Of a stretch of 64,000 nucleotides of DNA, positions 13,046 through 25,390 are shown piece after piece. Location of the stretch: contig CM039211.1 of the NCBI GenBank assembly GCA_008360975.2, forward strand, positions 46,870,077 through 46,934,076, given 5' to 3'. The DNA is from Lichenostomus cassidix. Lineage: Eukaryota > Chordata > Aves > Passeriformes > Meliphagidae. A program made the position numbers and the translations under genes. The notes under the pieces were generated by a model. The model did not search any database, was not told where the DNA came from, and worked only from the letters and a program-made list of their open reading frames with translations. Numbering within the stretch: position 1 is the first letter of the stretch; every line of letters begins with the position of its first letter.

Positions 13046-14764
13046 ACAGTCTCTACGATAATTGTCCTTTACATACCTGAAGATATATTTTGCCAGAGTA
13101 ATAACCTTAATGTGACCGCTGTTTGGCATCACAGTTTATTTCACTGCATGTATCAGTTTCAAAATATGATACTTTTTGGATTCACTTAAGGACTAAGACA
13201 AAAGTTTTGAATAGACTCTGTCCTCAGTGGGTCAGGTGCTTACAGTAGAACAGTCTAGTCAGTGCTGAAGAGAGGTGTATACATATTTTGTGGGATTCTC
13301 CTTCAGAATTGCTTGTCCAATCTCTGTTTCTTCATTGATGTTTTACTAAATGTTTTACATTTAAATGTTACACATAGAAGGTTCTCCCTTTTTTTTTTTA
13401 CCAGGGGAATTTTAAGGATTTTATGAATCTGGGAAACTTTACTGTGTAAAATTGAAATTGCTGAAAACAGCAATCTCCATTTATTAGAATAACAATGATA
13501 ACTTATACATAGTTGGATATATATGAATCACTGATTGAATTGTATTAGCAGATTATCATTAGCTTTCTATTCAGTCTGAAGATACAAACAGCATAATTGT
13601 AACAGCTTTCAAGAGAGTGAGAGAAATGTAAGAAAAAAAAAGTGTATTTACTGCTAAGTTTTAGTAATTTTATTATTATTGTTAAACCAAAAAACTGACA
13701 TTGAATTAAACAAAATATAGTGCATATGTGTTACCTATGGTACAATTTTTTTTCCTTGGGTTTTTTTTTCCTTTTTAAGTCATTGGCTTCAGATATTTTA
13801 TTTGTAATATAAACCTAACTAAAGTTCTGTCTTAGAATACTACTAAATGCTTATTTTTAATTTCACTCTGCATGTGTTGAAGATACCTCCTTATAATGCT
13901 ACTCTTGCTCTAAAGAAGCAATGTCCCATATATCCTTCAGTCCCAAATAAGCATGAATTAATACAGGTTCTTAGAGTACAAAAATTGCCATAGATTCTTC
14001 AGAAAAGCTACAGAAATTAGTATTTTTAAAAATTTTATACTTCATTTAGTAAGGATGAGGTTCTCCAGAAAAGATTTCACAAAACGCAGATTTCCAAAAA
14101 GATTTCACTCTTTTGCCCCACCATATCTAACAAACTACCACTGCATTTTTTGAGATGGGATACAACTGCCAATGTGTTATGTGTTTATTTAAGAAAAAAA
14201 AAGTCAGACTCATTATATTTTGAACACTGATAGGTTCTGGCATTAAATATGGGTCAAAAATCACAAAATGTATCAACAAGTGACACTCATTAAAACAAAT
14301 CACACAAAATGGCACTTGTATGGTAACACGATGTGACAGTACTACTGCTTTCATAAATAAAGAATGAAAATTAAACTTTCACAGTAAAATATTTCACTAG
14401 GCTAGATTGCAAAGTTTGACATGGTTAATTCATCACTGTAGGAATCAGACAAAGCTCAGTCTGCTGTAGTCAGGAAGCCCATTAATTCATTAAAATTGCA
14501 ATGTAGCTAGGACTCCAACATTCCTTTTATTAAAAATAATCATCATGAAGTTGAATGGTAATTGTCAGAATTTGGTTTCCCATATAAATGAAGACTGAAA
14601 AGAAAAGAAGTGGTTATGGTCAATAAAACTGCATTGGTCTCATTGTGTACAGAAAGCAGAAGGATAGATTCAAGGAGTAGTATACAATTTGTTCAGTAAT
14701 CCAGAGCAGCAAAAATGCTTGAAAAAATACTTACCAACCTTTTGCAATCACAACTAAAACTAAA
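13046..14764. other. Intron sequence, nothing recognised
   Basis: AT-rich intron with homopolymer runs (for example near 13388-13400 and 13748-13770); no gene or element could be named. Confidence 0.5.
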
Positions 14765-15600
14765 GGAAGGGTCATGTTTAATATTCTGAATTAAGTCTCC
14801 TTTGATTGCCTTTGGACCATGTTTTGTGGCTTCACTGTCACACAAAAGAGCAGGAATAGGTAATAGTCCAAGGGCCGTACCAGGCTAGAAAGTTCCCTAG
14901 TGATGTCCTTAATCCAGACCCCAGAGAGGCAGCAGATTTTGCAAAGAGGAGGGTTGATCCAGCACAGGGGACCTTCTGTTCCCCTCAAAAGCAAGCCACC
15001 TACAACTATAACCTGTATTTTCTTCCTTCTGGAGGTGGTGTTGATATGAGGTGTAGGCCTTTCTGACCTTGGAAAGGTGGTAAGGTGGCAATGAGGAGGT
15101 TTGCCTGCCACCCTACCCATACGCATGCCTCCATCAACTCTTTCAGTTACTGCCTTCTGCCTGGTAGTGGAAGGATACAGGATCTCCTTGATCTTGTAGC
15201 TTTTTCTTGTGGCTTTTCCTGTTTCTGTCTCAGTCTCCCCAGTGCTCCTTAACATTTTTATTTCCTCTGAAAGCTCTGACACCAGACTTCGCAGATAAAT
15301 GCTTAGTCACACCTCACACCATGGTTCTCACTACTGCCAGCTGTTGCTGGGCAAAGGCCCTGCAATGCTCTGGGGAAAACACTAAAAACCAAAGTTCAGC
15401 AAGAAGGAGTGCATGCGTTTGCTGTAGCTCACCAGGGACAAATTTAAGAGCCACAACACTAAAGCAGCTTGGTGCACCACTCCAAGAAAGACAAGCAACA
15501 AAGGATGGCATGGCATAGAAGCACTGTAGACATACTCTGTTGAAAACAATGCAGGTAAAGAGAACTAAGCCAAAGGAATGACCCAAAATGGTGACTGAAA
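14765..15600 (-). mobile_element. CR1 LINE ORF1 remnant with decayed esterase domain, minus strand
   Basis: An open stretch at 15282-14791 on the minus strand encodes 163 residues that match CR1 ORF1. Near the N end is the coiled-coil-like SELSEEIKMLRST, then IQVIVVGGLLLRGTEG, ICCLSGVWIKDITREL and LVRPLDYYLFLLF. These align with the SGNH-type esterase domain of bird CR1 ORF1, which reads VVGDSLLRGTE and RPSDYYPLL. The catalytic GDS motif has become GGL, so the nucleophile Ser is lost, and the domain is cut off shortly after. The 5' part upstream (15283-15600) has no named domain but is probably the same element. It lies head-to-head with a plus-strand CR1 starting near 15630. No function is expected. 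Confidence 0.75.
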
Positions 15601-15629
15601 AGCCAAACTTCGCTTCATTAACTCTACAT

Positions 15630-16515
15630 TAACTTTTTGCTACAGGCTGTTTGAGGAGGAGGAAGCAGATAAGGCCTTCCACAGGCAGCATGAAGCAGCC
15701 TCAAAGTCACAAGCCCGGGTTCTTTTGGGGGACTTTAACTACCCTGACATCTGCTGCAGAACCAGCACAGTGAAACACAAACTGCCCAAGATGTTCATGG
15801 AAAGCATTGATGACCATTTCCTGACACAGGTATCTGAGGATCCCACAGGGAATGGTGTGCTAACTGATACCAACAAACAGGGAAGGCCTTGCTGGAGATG
15901 TGACCATGAGAGGGTGGAGTTCAGTACTGGATGAGGATGAAGCAGGGCAGCAAGTAAGTTTACAACCACAGACTTCAGGAGAGCTAAATTCAGCTTCTTC
16001 AGGAATCTTCTTGGAGGAATTGCACAGGGACAGGCCCTGCAAGGCAAAGGGCTCCAAGAGAGTTGGTTGTTATTCAAGAATCACTTCTGCCAGGTTCAAG
16101 AACATGTTTCCAAATGTGCAAAAAATCACGCAAAGGGGGAAAGAGACCTGATGGATAAATGAACTCCTCTCATTACACAATGGTGAACAGGAAGCAGGGT
16201 CAGGTTACTTAGAACTAATTTAGAGAGGTTGTCAAATTAGAAATGAGACAAGAAAAACAAAGGCCCATGTGGAATTAAATTTGAACAAGGCTGTCAAGGA
16301 CAACAACAATGGTTTCTTCAAATATATCAATTACAAAAGGAAAACAAAGGATAAAGTGGGCCCATTGCTAAATGGTGGGCCTGTTGCTAAATGAACCGTC
16401 TGGAGCAATCCTGTGCAAGGTGTTCTTGGGTGACCCTGCTTGAGCAGGGAGATTGGACCAGATGACCCACTGTTGTCCCTTCCAACCTGACCCATTCAGT
16501 GATTCTGTGTTTCTC
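15630..16515 (+). mobile_element. CR1 LINE fragment with endonuclease remnant and 3' end, plus strand
   Basis: The plus strand encodes a clear piece of the CR1 ORF2 endonuclease: LLGDFNYPDICC at 15721-15757, then ESIDDHFLTQV and a stop-broken stretch that should lead into SDHE. Further on is a decayed RT-proximal region (ggcccatgtggaattaaat...). The element then jumps to the 3' end near 16390, finishing ttggaccagatgaccc...ttccaacctg and gtgattctgtg. So most of the reverse transcriptase is deleted. It is antisense to KDM4C. Confidence 0.87.
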
Positions 16516-18231
16516 TAACTCCAAAATACATATTACTTTTCACACCCTCCCATATGCTAATGCCTAAACTCAATCAAACTCCACCTAAACATGAAATTAC
16601 AACTGTTAACTTCATCATTTCCCCTCCCTCAGAAGAACCCATTGGAAGTACAGCATAAGTGGAGATGGATGGCAGGAGATTGTGCCTTTGTATTCTGGGA
16701 TGATCAACAGGCTATACCTACCTCCTCCCCCACAGGCATGCCTACTGGGTTGAAGACTCAAGTAGTCAGCTCTACCAAGTACTTCTTCAGTAAATTCAGT
16801 AAGAAAGCTCATGGTTATGATCATATTTTTAACGCCACATAGTCATCTCAAAATTTCATGTATTTGTTGTTGGTTGTATTATTCATATTCTAGCTATTCA
16901 TGTGCGCTTCTGCACACAGTGTATTTATCACCATCAGTCCAATAAGAACCTGCATTTCTGCTGCTCAATAAACGATACTATTTTGCACCTGGCCATGAGA
17001 GTTACTGAATGTGACTGCATTTCTAATCCTGCCATGAGAGTCCATTGGGTGTGACCAGGCGTACAGTGTATCACACTGTTTGTAAATCCATAACCATGGT
17101 AATTCTCATTGAACCCAACCAGACTTACAGTGTCACTTGGCTCTGCATTTCTGTTGTTTAGTGTTTAATTGGCCATCACTTTGCATCTAAATGCAGTAGC
17201 TCCCAGTCCCTCTCATATCAGACGGACAGCTGTAATGCAAGTGAGTTTATTTTCTGCCAAATTTCACTTAACATAAAAATTTTCCTTACTCTTAATGCAA
17301 CACATGCCCTGCACTCTGAGATCAGAATGGCTACATGTTTTCTTGGGAACTCACTCTGGGTAGCCACATCAGTTCTGGTTAGTGCAGAGGACATAGCTTT
17401 CCGGCAGGTGGATGACATAGCTAAACACCTTCTTAGAGGAAGATGACCACCAACTGAGCTCACCTTTAGAACTGTAACTGCGCATCCCTCTGCCTTAACA
17501 GCTGCATCATTCCCTGCTAACTCGCACTCCCCAGGCTGTTTTGCAGATGTATGGAGGTGGCCGTAATTCCTCTGGCAATGCCCAGACCATGTCAGCATCT
17601 CTCCTGAAAGCTGCTGGATTGGTGTGGGTCTCACTATTCCCTGGCATTTTCCTGCCTCAGGAAACCCTGCTGTGTACAAAGATCTGCTGCTCCACTGTGG
17701 ACCTGGTGAGCTCTGGAGAAGCTTGCCTTGGCAACTGATTTGTCAAACACTGTAATGAGACTTTTTAACAAAACTCACAAACTATCGCTTTAGTTTAACA
17801 AAACTCACAAACTATCACTTTATTGCTTTAGTTATCTAAAGTCTTTCCCTATTCAAGTTTACTGCTCAAGATTTGCCATTTAGCAGATATTTGATAAGTT
17901 TGAAGCTTTCTGTTCAAGTAAGAAGCAACTTCATTGCAAATTAAGTACAGAATTCAGATAATTCACCAAAAGCTCTAAGTGCTGCATTCCCAACCTTCTC
18001 TAAGTTACAAGCTGTAACCTGCTGTGGACAATTATATATTCACCTTCTTAATTATTTAGATCTACCAAGGAATTGCAATATAGAAAATCCTGTGTGCTTT
18101 ATAAACTTGCCACAAAATAAATAAATCCTACTGTTTACACCTGTAATACAGCACCAGCACCTATAATAAAAGCTGAAAAGACTGTAGACTGCTACTGTAA
18201 TTTTAAAAATATTAACTAATTTTATGTTCAC
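16516..18231. other. Intron sequence with unassigned possible old element
   Basis: Contains a polyadenylation-like ctcaataaacgatac at 16964-16978, short imperfect repeats (catgagagt... and gcatttct... several times between 16950 and 17160), and an open plus-strand segment at about 17215-17450. I could not assign these to a family. A ~32-bp imperfect tandem duplication (taacaaaactcacaaactat twice) lies at about 17767-17826. Confidence 0.4.
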
Positions 18232-18390
18232 ACTGGGGAGGGAAGGGAGGAGGATGGCAGGGGAGGAGAGAGGGGAGGGAGGGAGGGAGGGAGGGAGGGA
18301 GGGGGAGGGGAGGGGAGGGGGAGGGAGGGAGGGAGGGAGGAGGGAGGGGAGGGGGAGGGAGGAGGGAGGGGAGGGGAGGGGAGGGGAAGG
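18232..18390 (+). repeat. GGGA-type G-rich minisatellite
   Basis: About 155 bases of almost pure G and A on the plus strand, made of gggaggga and ggggagggga units. Many runs of three or more G at short spacing make it a strong G-quadruplex candidate on the strand opposite to KDM4C RNA. The open reading frame through it (Gly/Arg/Glu repeats) is a composition artefact. Confidence 0.93.
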
Positions 18391-19549
18391 AGTTTTTTTT
18401 CTCTATGTTGTTGAGAGATAAAAAAACAAAAAAGGATTTTATGGTGTGATTAGTACACAGTGCTCCCTAAGTCTGAGCTTCGAACAGCTAGACAAATACA
18501 GCAAGCCAAGAAGATCACCTATGAGATCCCCATTTTACCAATTCTACTACTATTTTCATAGCAACAGTGGAAAGCACAGTTCACTGCACATACATAGGCG
18601 TTATCCACTAACATGTATCTAGTTCTATTCACAAAACACAGTAATACTTGATAATGTTACGATGATAGTTTAAGAATAAAAACATTTATTTCTGAGCATA
18701 AAGTACAGTTACTTTATGGTCAGATTTGGCTGCATCGAAGAAAACAAAAATTTAGAAACTAAGCCATTCAAAAATTATGGATTGGCCACCCCAAATGAAC
18801 TACATTGACTGTACTCATTCCTCTCAGTAAATTTATGTTATGCATCTTCTTCCTTTTGCTTAGATACAATGTTCACATGCATTTTGAAGGTTTTTCTCTT
18901 TTCTCCCATACAACAATCACTAAGGTGAAAAATATTTAGCCACTGGCTGCTTTCCATACAAAGTGCTCTACAGTTCAATGTTCTATATAGAGTGATAGGT
19001 CAGTCCCTGCCTTCTGATCTAAAACAAGAAGAAAACCAGATTGCAACATCGACCCTCCATTCATACAGACCAGATATATTGAAAGTCTACCAAGTTTCAT
19101 CCATAATCCCATTCCACTGATTGCTCACTAACCATTCCATCATGCCCAGGTTGACAAGGATCTTGATCTTAGTTTTCCTCTTTTAAATTAATCTGATAGC
19201 AAGGGATAAACATCTAGTATATCTCCCTTACATCTGTGTTGCTTACCTGCTCTTGTAACCTCTATGCTTTCATTTTGTTCCATTTATTTTGAAAACAGAG
19301 GAAAAAGGGTTGAGTCACATATATCTGGCAATACTGGAACAAATGTTTGTAATTTACAAGAAGCTGTCTAGGACAGCACAAAGCTCTTAATTATACAAAT
19401 GTTTGGTCAGCAAGTACTCCTCTGACACCTGCTTGTATGCTAGTCACAAATACTCAGCTCTACAAACAAGGAAATCATCCAAACAAACCAAAAGACAGCA
19501 CCCAAAAAACTAAATTATAGTTTCCTGTATTAAGAAAGATAGCACCTCA
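18391..19549. other. Intron sequence, nothing recognised
   Basis: AT-rich intron; no gene or element seen. Confidence 0.5.
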
Positions 19550-20014
19550 GTAAAGACATTGAGGTGCTGGAGTGAGTCCAGAAAAAAGCTGGTAAAGTAT
19601 CCAGAGAGTAAGTCCTATCAGAAATGGCTGAGGGAGCTGAGGTTGTTTAGCCTAAAGAAAAGGAGGCTCAGGGGAGACTACATCACTCTCTTCAACTGCC
19701 TGAAAGGAGGGTGTAGCAAGGTCAGTGTCAGCCTCTTTTCCTGCATAACTAGCAACAGGACAAGATGACGCAGTCTCAAGCTGTTTCAGGAGAGGTTTAG
19801 ATTGAGCAACAGGATAGATTTTTTTTTTTCATGGTAATGGTTGTTAAACATTGGAACATACTGCCCAGGGAGATGGTGGAGTCACACTCCCTTGAGGTGC
19901 TTAAAGAGAGCCTGGATGTGGCACTCAGTGCCATGGTCTGATTGACAAGGTGGTGTTTGGTCAAGGGATGGACTTGATGATCTCAGAGGTCTTTTCCAAC
20001 CTTCTGTGATTCTG
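19550..20014 (+). mobile_element. CR1 LINE fragment, 3' part, plus strand
   Basis: Contains the conserved CR1 3' blocks: cattgaggtgctggagtg, gctgaggttgtttagcct, aaaaggaggctcaggggaga, ttaaacattggaacatactg and ttggtcaagggatggacttgatgatctc, ending ttctgtgattctgg. It is about 460 bases long, 5'-truncated, and antisense to KDM4C. Confidence 0.92.
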
Positions 20015-22299
20015 GAAGGGATGGCAGACACATTCAGCAAACCTTCATCTCCTACATTTTCCACTAAAGTAACAAATCATATGCAAGAAAGAGCTACAAA
20101 TTTTCACTTTCTATTTAAAAGCTATCCGATTTCTACTTGCTATAATAAGATAATTTTTACCATGACTAGGTAAAGAACTAGATGGGATTACTGCAAACAG
20201 AAAATTCCAACGTGAAAGAGACATGACAGTTATCTCAAAGGTAGGTTTCTGAGTGACCACAGTATTTTTCAAATAGAAGGGGTATCTTGAAACTGTGATG
20301 CTGAACTGGAAAGTGCACAAGCATTACAGACACTAAGTCTACACTGTAAGCTGTGTTATAACAGTGAAATTACCCAGCCAGCAGGTACCAGTTTTATAAA
20401 AAGCAAACACCTCTTTGGATAGAAATATTTTTCTGTGATGGTCAAAAAGTAAAAGGCTCAAAACCAAAAGGATATCTGCAATGTTAAGTCAAGCTTTCTT
20501 AGTCACAGATCTGGAATTTCTCCAAAATAATGTAAGAGCTGCCCTACTTACTGTGAGACTGTAATTCCTCTACCCTAAAGGAACTGATTTTTAACATTGT
20601 AGAAGAAAACCAGCAAGTTATAGACCAGTTGGTTAGCAGAATATCATACAGAATCAGGTAACATGAATTACGATGCTGTACATTCTACTCTCCTTCTCCA
20701 GCCATCATTTCTATGAAGAATATGTTGTCTTAACACTGAAAAATAACATCGATGGCTACCTTCCTATTAAGGGGATGACAAACATGAGACACCATGCTAA
20801 AGACTGAAGTCCATGTATATTTTCTCTTCCTCGGGATAAGAAGGTCTTTAAAACAAAGTTTGTATTTGCAATGGTTTCTTTATTTATGGTGGAGTTGATG
20901 TAAACTTGCTCAAGAACACACGTTCTACTATTCTTCTGATGTGCAGAAGAATATATAATACATATATTTTATATAAATTATATAATTTTTCAAATCCAGT
21001 TTAGGATATTTTCTACAGTCTCTACTTGTGTTCATATGTCCTTATATCTGCCCAGTTTCATAAGGTTAAAATTCCTGAACTATTAGGAAGTTAACATGTT
21101 AATTGCTTATTTTATGAGCTCCATGCCAATCTATGTATAATTTTGTTTGGGAACCTTTGGACACTTCTCTGCTGAAAAAAGCAGACAGTAACACTGACTC
21201 TCCACCAAGAGAATTTTCTGTCATAGTGTCATTCTGTAAAATATAAGCTACTGGAGAAATTGGAAGATGATGTAGGCTGCAGTGCCATCCTTATGATGTT
21301 GACATCACTTTATGACTTGTATTTGTCAGACTTGGACAGTGTAGTCTCTCAGCTTGCCAAGTGCCCTGCTGTGATAAGGTGCAAGAAATAAGTAAGCTGC
21401 TTAAGTTCAGAGCTGACAAGACAGATGTAATGCTTGCTGGTAATGAAAACAACACACCGCCATTCCTGAAGACCACATGGTTAAACATGCTGGATGTGCC
21501 CAGGAAATCATCTCACATCACTACATGTGCAGAGAAAATATGCTACTCCTCCAGAAACAAAATACTCTTCTGTGTCATTTGGGGCATTTAAGACACTCAC
21601 CTCTAGTGCAAGCTATGGCTGTCTAAGAGACTGTACTTTCTTCTGTTAACAGTGGAATACAAAAAAAACCCAGCTGCATGAAATAAATTAAATGTTAAAA
21701 AAGCTGCACTGTGAAAGAAAAAGCAGGAGAAATCACTAGTCTCTAGAAGAACATGCCATTTTTTGACTAATAAAACTTTATCTAAAAGTGATACCTTATC
21801 CTTTTTCTTGGAAACTGCATATTTGGAAAACTCACAGAGAGCTACTTCAGCATACAGGAAAAAAAAAGGTAACCCCAGGCAGCAGCTCAGCCATCATTTT
21901 TTCTCTTTAAAACAAACATTATCTTGAATTACTTTAAATCCCCAGAATTTGCTGTGCAAATCAACTTACTGCTTTGTTCAGCAGTTCCTTACAAATATTA
22001 CTTCAAAGAACAGTTAGCTTTCTAAAGGGAAACCAGTGTCTGTTCATGTAGACAGGTTCTCAAGCTTATAAACTGAACAGGACCTTTTTTGCTTCCAGGA
22101 ACAGGTCTCAGTAATGTTCCATGGATCATTTTAAGTGAGGAAAACAATGGGAAAAATTAGTTAGAAGCACTAAAAATCCAAATTTAACCTCCAAAAGCTG
22201 AACATTCTGCCTGAACTGAGTTATGAACTATTTCCGGTTATGCCCAAGTAATCTATCAATTACTCACCATTCTGTCCTTAAAACATATTCAATCTATGA
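20015..22299. other. Intron sequence, nothing recognised
   Basis: AT-rich intron with an AT-run near 20953-20990; no gene or element could be named. Confidence 0.5.
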
Positions 22300-23670
22300 A
22301 ATGGCATCCAGCATAAGCAACAAGCAGAAGGAGCTAGAAGTGACTGTGCAGATGGAAAGCTATAATCTAATCACAAACACTCAAACTTGGTGGGACAAAT
22401 CACATGACTGGAGCACTGCAATTGATAGCTACTAACTGTTCAGAAGGGACAGACAAGGAACAAGGGGTGGAGGAGTTGCCCTTTATTTAAAAAAAAACAA
22501 AAACAAAAGGTTTGACTGCACAGACCTTCCATTGAATTCAGCAATTAACAGGTTGAGAGCTTATGAGTAAAAATCAGAGGCCAAGCCAACAAAGGAAATC
22601 TCATGGTTTGTGTTTATTACCAGCCCCTCAGTTGAGAGAAGCCTCTTGACAAAACCTTCTTACTGCAGGACGCATCACTCTGGCATGTTCTGGTGCAGCT
22701 GCTGGGACTTCAGTCACCCTGACATCTGCTGTAAAAGCAGCTTGACAAGATGGAAGCAGACCAGGAGACTCTTGGAGAGCATCAAGGATAATTTCTTAAC
22801 CCAGGTGACAGAGAAGTGTTACTGCACCTGTTGCTTACTGACACAGATTAACTAACTGGAGAAGTCAGGATCAGTGACAGCCTGGGCTGAAGTGACCATG
22901 CCCTGGCAGAATTCATCATCTCAAGGGTTATGGGCCAAAGACAGGTTAAAGCACTGACTTTAACTCCTGAATTTTAGGAGCCTGAATTTTAGTTATTTAA
23001 GGAATTAGTAGACAGGACCCTCTGGAAAATGGCAGTCAGGGAAAAAGGAGCAGAATACAACCATCAGATCTTTAAGAACATTTTCTTAGAGCGCAAGAAT
23101 TCTCAATTCCCACCAGTGAGCATTCAGCAAGGAAGGCAGCAGACCACCATGGCTCAGTAAAGACCTTTTGGCCAAAGTGAAATACAAGAAGGGAAAGCAC
23201 AGACAGTGGAACCACGAACAGGTATCCTGGGAAGAATATAGAGGCACTGTCTGACTGTGTAGGGACAGGATTGGAAGAGCTAAATGTACAGTTGGAGATG
23301 AATTTGGCAAGGGATACAAAGAATAATAAGAATGGCTTCTACAGACAAGAAAAGGAAGATTAAGAAAAAAAGTGAGGTATTCAATAATTTTGTTTGCCTC
23401 AATGTCCATTCATAATCACTCTTCCCACATCTGTCAAGTCTCTGAACTCACAATAGGAACTGGGGAACTGAACTCACTCCCAGTGTAAGAGCAAATCAGG
23501 TTCAAGACCACCTGGGAAACCTGAACATACAGAAGTCAATGGCACCCAGTGAGATGCATCCCAGTATCCTGATGGAATTGTTTGATGTAGTTGCCAACAT
23601 GCTCCATCTTATCTGAAAAGCCATGGCAGTCAGGGAATGTTCCCACTGACTGGAGGAAAAGGAATATTGT
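22300..23670 (+). mobile_element. CR1 LINE fragment: ORF2 endonuclease to start of RT, plus strand, 3' end missing
   Basis: A long decayed piece of CR1 ORF2. It begins in the endonuclease (SISNKQKELEVTVQMESYNL, then TWWDKSHDWSTAIDSY near 22389-22434, then a GRGGVALYLKK-like stretch near 22468, then DFSHPDICC near 22708). It continues through the linker to a block near 23520-23670 that resembles the RT start in CR1 (SMAPSEMHP... ending DWRKRNIVPFI). Stops and shifts are frequent. The element ends abruptly at about 23670 without the CR1 3' end, so it was cut by deletion or by insertion of the neighbouring block. Confidence 0.85.
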
Positions 23671-24350
23671 ACCCTTTATTAAATGTATCTTGGGGTGATA
23701 TTATGATAATCCTGTATTCCCTTTATTGTGCTTTTTATACGCAGAAATATGTTCCTGCTGGTTTAAGCCAGGTTCCGTGGCTGGGAGAAACTCTGAGTTG
23801 TTTTGAAATCTCTCCCAGCTTGCTTAGCCTTGAAGCACAGGGAGCGAGAAGACACTCTCCTGGGTCTGGCTTCCAGCAGTGGTGGCAGTGGCAAAGGACT
23901 GTTTCCCTGGGACTGCTCCTTCTTTGTTCTTCTTGGACTTTTCTCCTCCGACTTGTTTTCTCCTCTGAGAAAGATCCCCGGGAGGACAGTAGGCATGAAG
24001 TCATCCAGAGAGTCATCAGAGAGACTTTGCCCAGCTCCCCAGGACCCCCACAGCAGGGGGAGGCTATGCCCAAAAAAACAGACACTGCAGTCCAGCAGCT
24101 GTTTAGTCAGGTTTAGAAAGTCTTTTTCCCCTTTCCCTGTGCCTCCCTGCAGGGTACTTTGTCTGTTTTTTAAACAGACAAACAGGTAAACAGATAAACA
24201 GGGTTGTTTTTTTTTTTACTTTCATCCAAAAAGTTCTGTTGCAGTGGGGGGAAGAAGTGCCAGAAGCTCTTTTCTTTGGGGGAGGCATTCACTAAGAGTG
24301 CATTGCTCCTGAATTTGTCTCTAACCGGAGACAAAATGTAAATTTATAAC
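23671..24350. other. GC-richer unassigned block beside the broken CR1
   Basis: Less AT-rich than its surroundings, with a 159-codon open frame on the plus strand (23637-24116) and overlapping frames on the minus strand. No protein family is recognised in any frame. It includes a perfect 11-bp inverted repeat (24158-24182, TTTGTCTGTTT and its complement around a 3-base loop). It may be part of an unrecognised LTR or other insertion. Confidence 0.35.
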
Positions 24351-24658
24351 AGCATTTTTTTCCACGATCTTGCATCACCTCTATGTCTGGGATAAGGTAT
24401 TTTTAACTGGAGCATCACTGCAATTATTATCAGCCGGATTTATGACACCATAAAGTCATATTGTTCAATCTTCTAGAAATTTACCTTTTTATTATACGTA
24501 GGTCTAAAGCAGTTTTGAATAAATTTTGTTGTGCTACTGACTATATATACATGACACACATTTTAAAAAACCCAACAGTTCCTCAGCAACATCAGTCGCT
24601 TATCACCTCATCATAATTTTATTCCTTGAAAGTCCTCACTGTTTCATGTCCTCCAGAA

Positions 24659-25390
24659 CCACTGAACAGTTTGGGTTGGAATGGATATTTTACGATCATC
24701 TAGTCTCAGCCCAACTGCCACTAGACCAGGTTGTTCAAAGCCCCATACAACCTGACCTTGAACACTTCCAGTGATGAGCCATCCGCAAGTTCTGTTGGCA
24801 GCCTGCTCAAGCATTTTACCACTTTCATTGCAAGAAAAAAGGTCTTCCTTGTACCCAATCTAAATCCAGCTTCTTTCAGTATAAAAAAACACTTGCTGCT
24901 TGTCCTGTCACTGCAGGTCCTGGTTAAAAAAAAAATGTTTCTCCGTCTTTCCTAGAAGGTCCTTATAAATATTACAAGGCCTCAGTAAGTTTTCACCAGA
25001 CCTTTCCCTTCTCCAGGCTTCAGCCTTCTCAACCTGTCTTCATAGCACAGGTGCTCCAGCCCTTTGATCATTTTTGTCTTGGACCCATTTTAACAGGGTT
25101 TTTTTTGTTTGTTTTTTGGGTTTTTTTCTGTGCTGGGAGCCCCAGCGCTGGATAAACTACTCCAGCTGAAGTACTCTCACAAATGTGGAGTAGAGGGATA
25201 AAATCCCCTCTCTTGACCTGCTGGCCATGCTGCTTTTCATGCAGCCTAGGATGTGCTTTGCTTGTTGGCTTTTTGGGTTTTAAGTGCATGTTGATGGCTC
25301 GCATCCAGTTTTTTCATCCTCAATACTCCCAAGTCATTCTCCGCAGGGCTGCTCTCAATCCATTCATCCACCATCCTGTATTGATATTTG
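24659..25390 (-). mobile_element. CR1 LINE fragment, 3' part, minus strand
   Basis: The plus strand shows reverse-complemented CR1 3' blocks: ttgggttggaatgg, gttgttcaaagccccatac, acacttccagtgatgag, gcctgctcaagcattttacc, ccttctccaggcttcagcc and ctggccatgctgc. A poly-T/GTTT run near 25096-25128 interrupts it. About 730 bases long, in sense orientation relative to KDM4C. Confidence 0.9.

Noticed and set aside
18224..18421. Gly/Arg/Glu-rich open frame
   Set aside because: It is the translation of the GGGA minisatellite.
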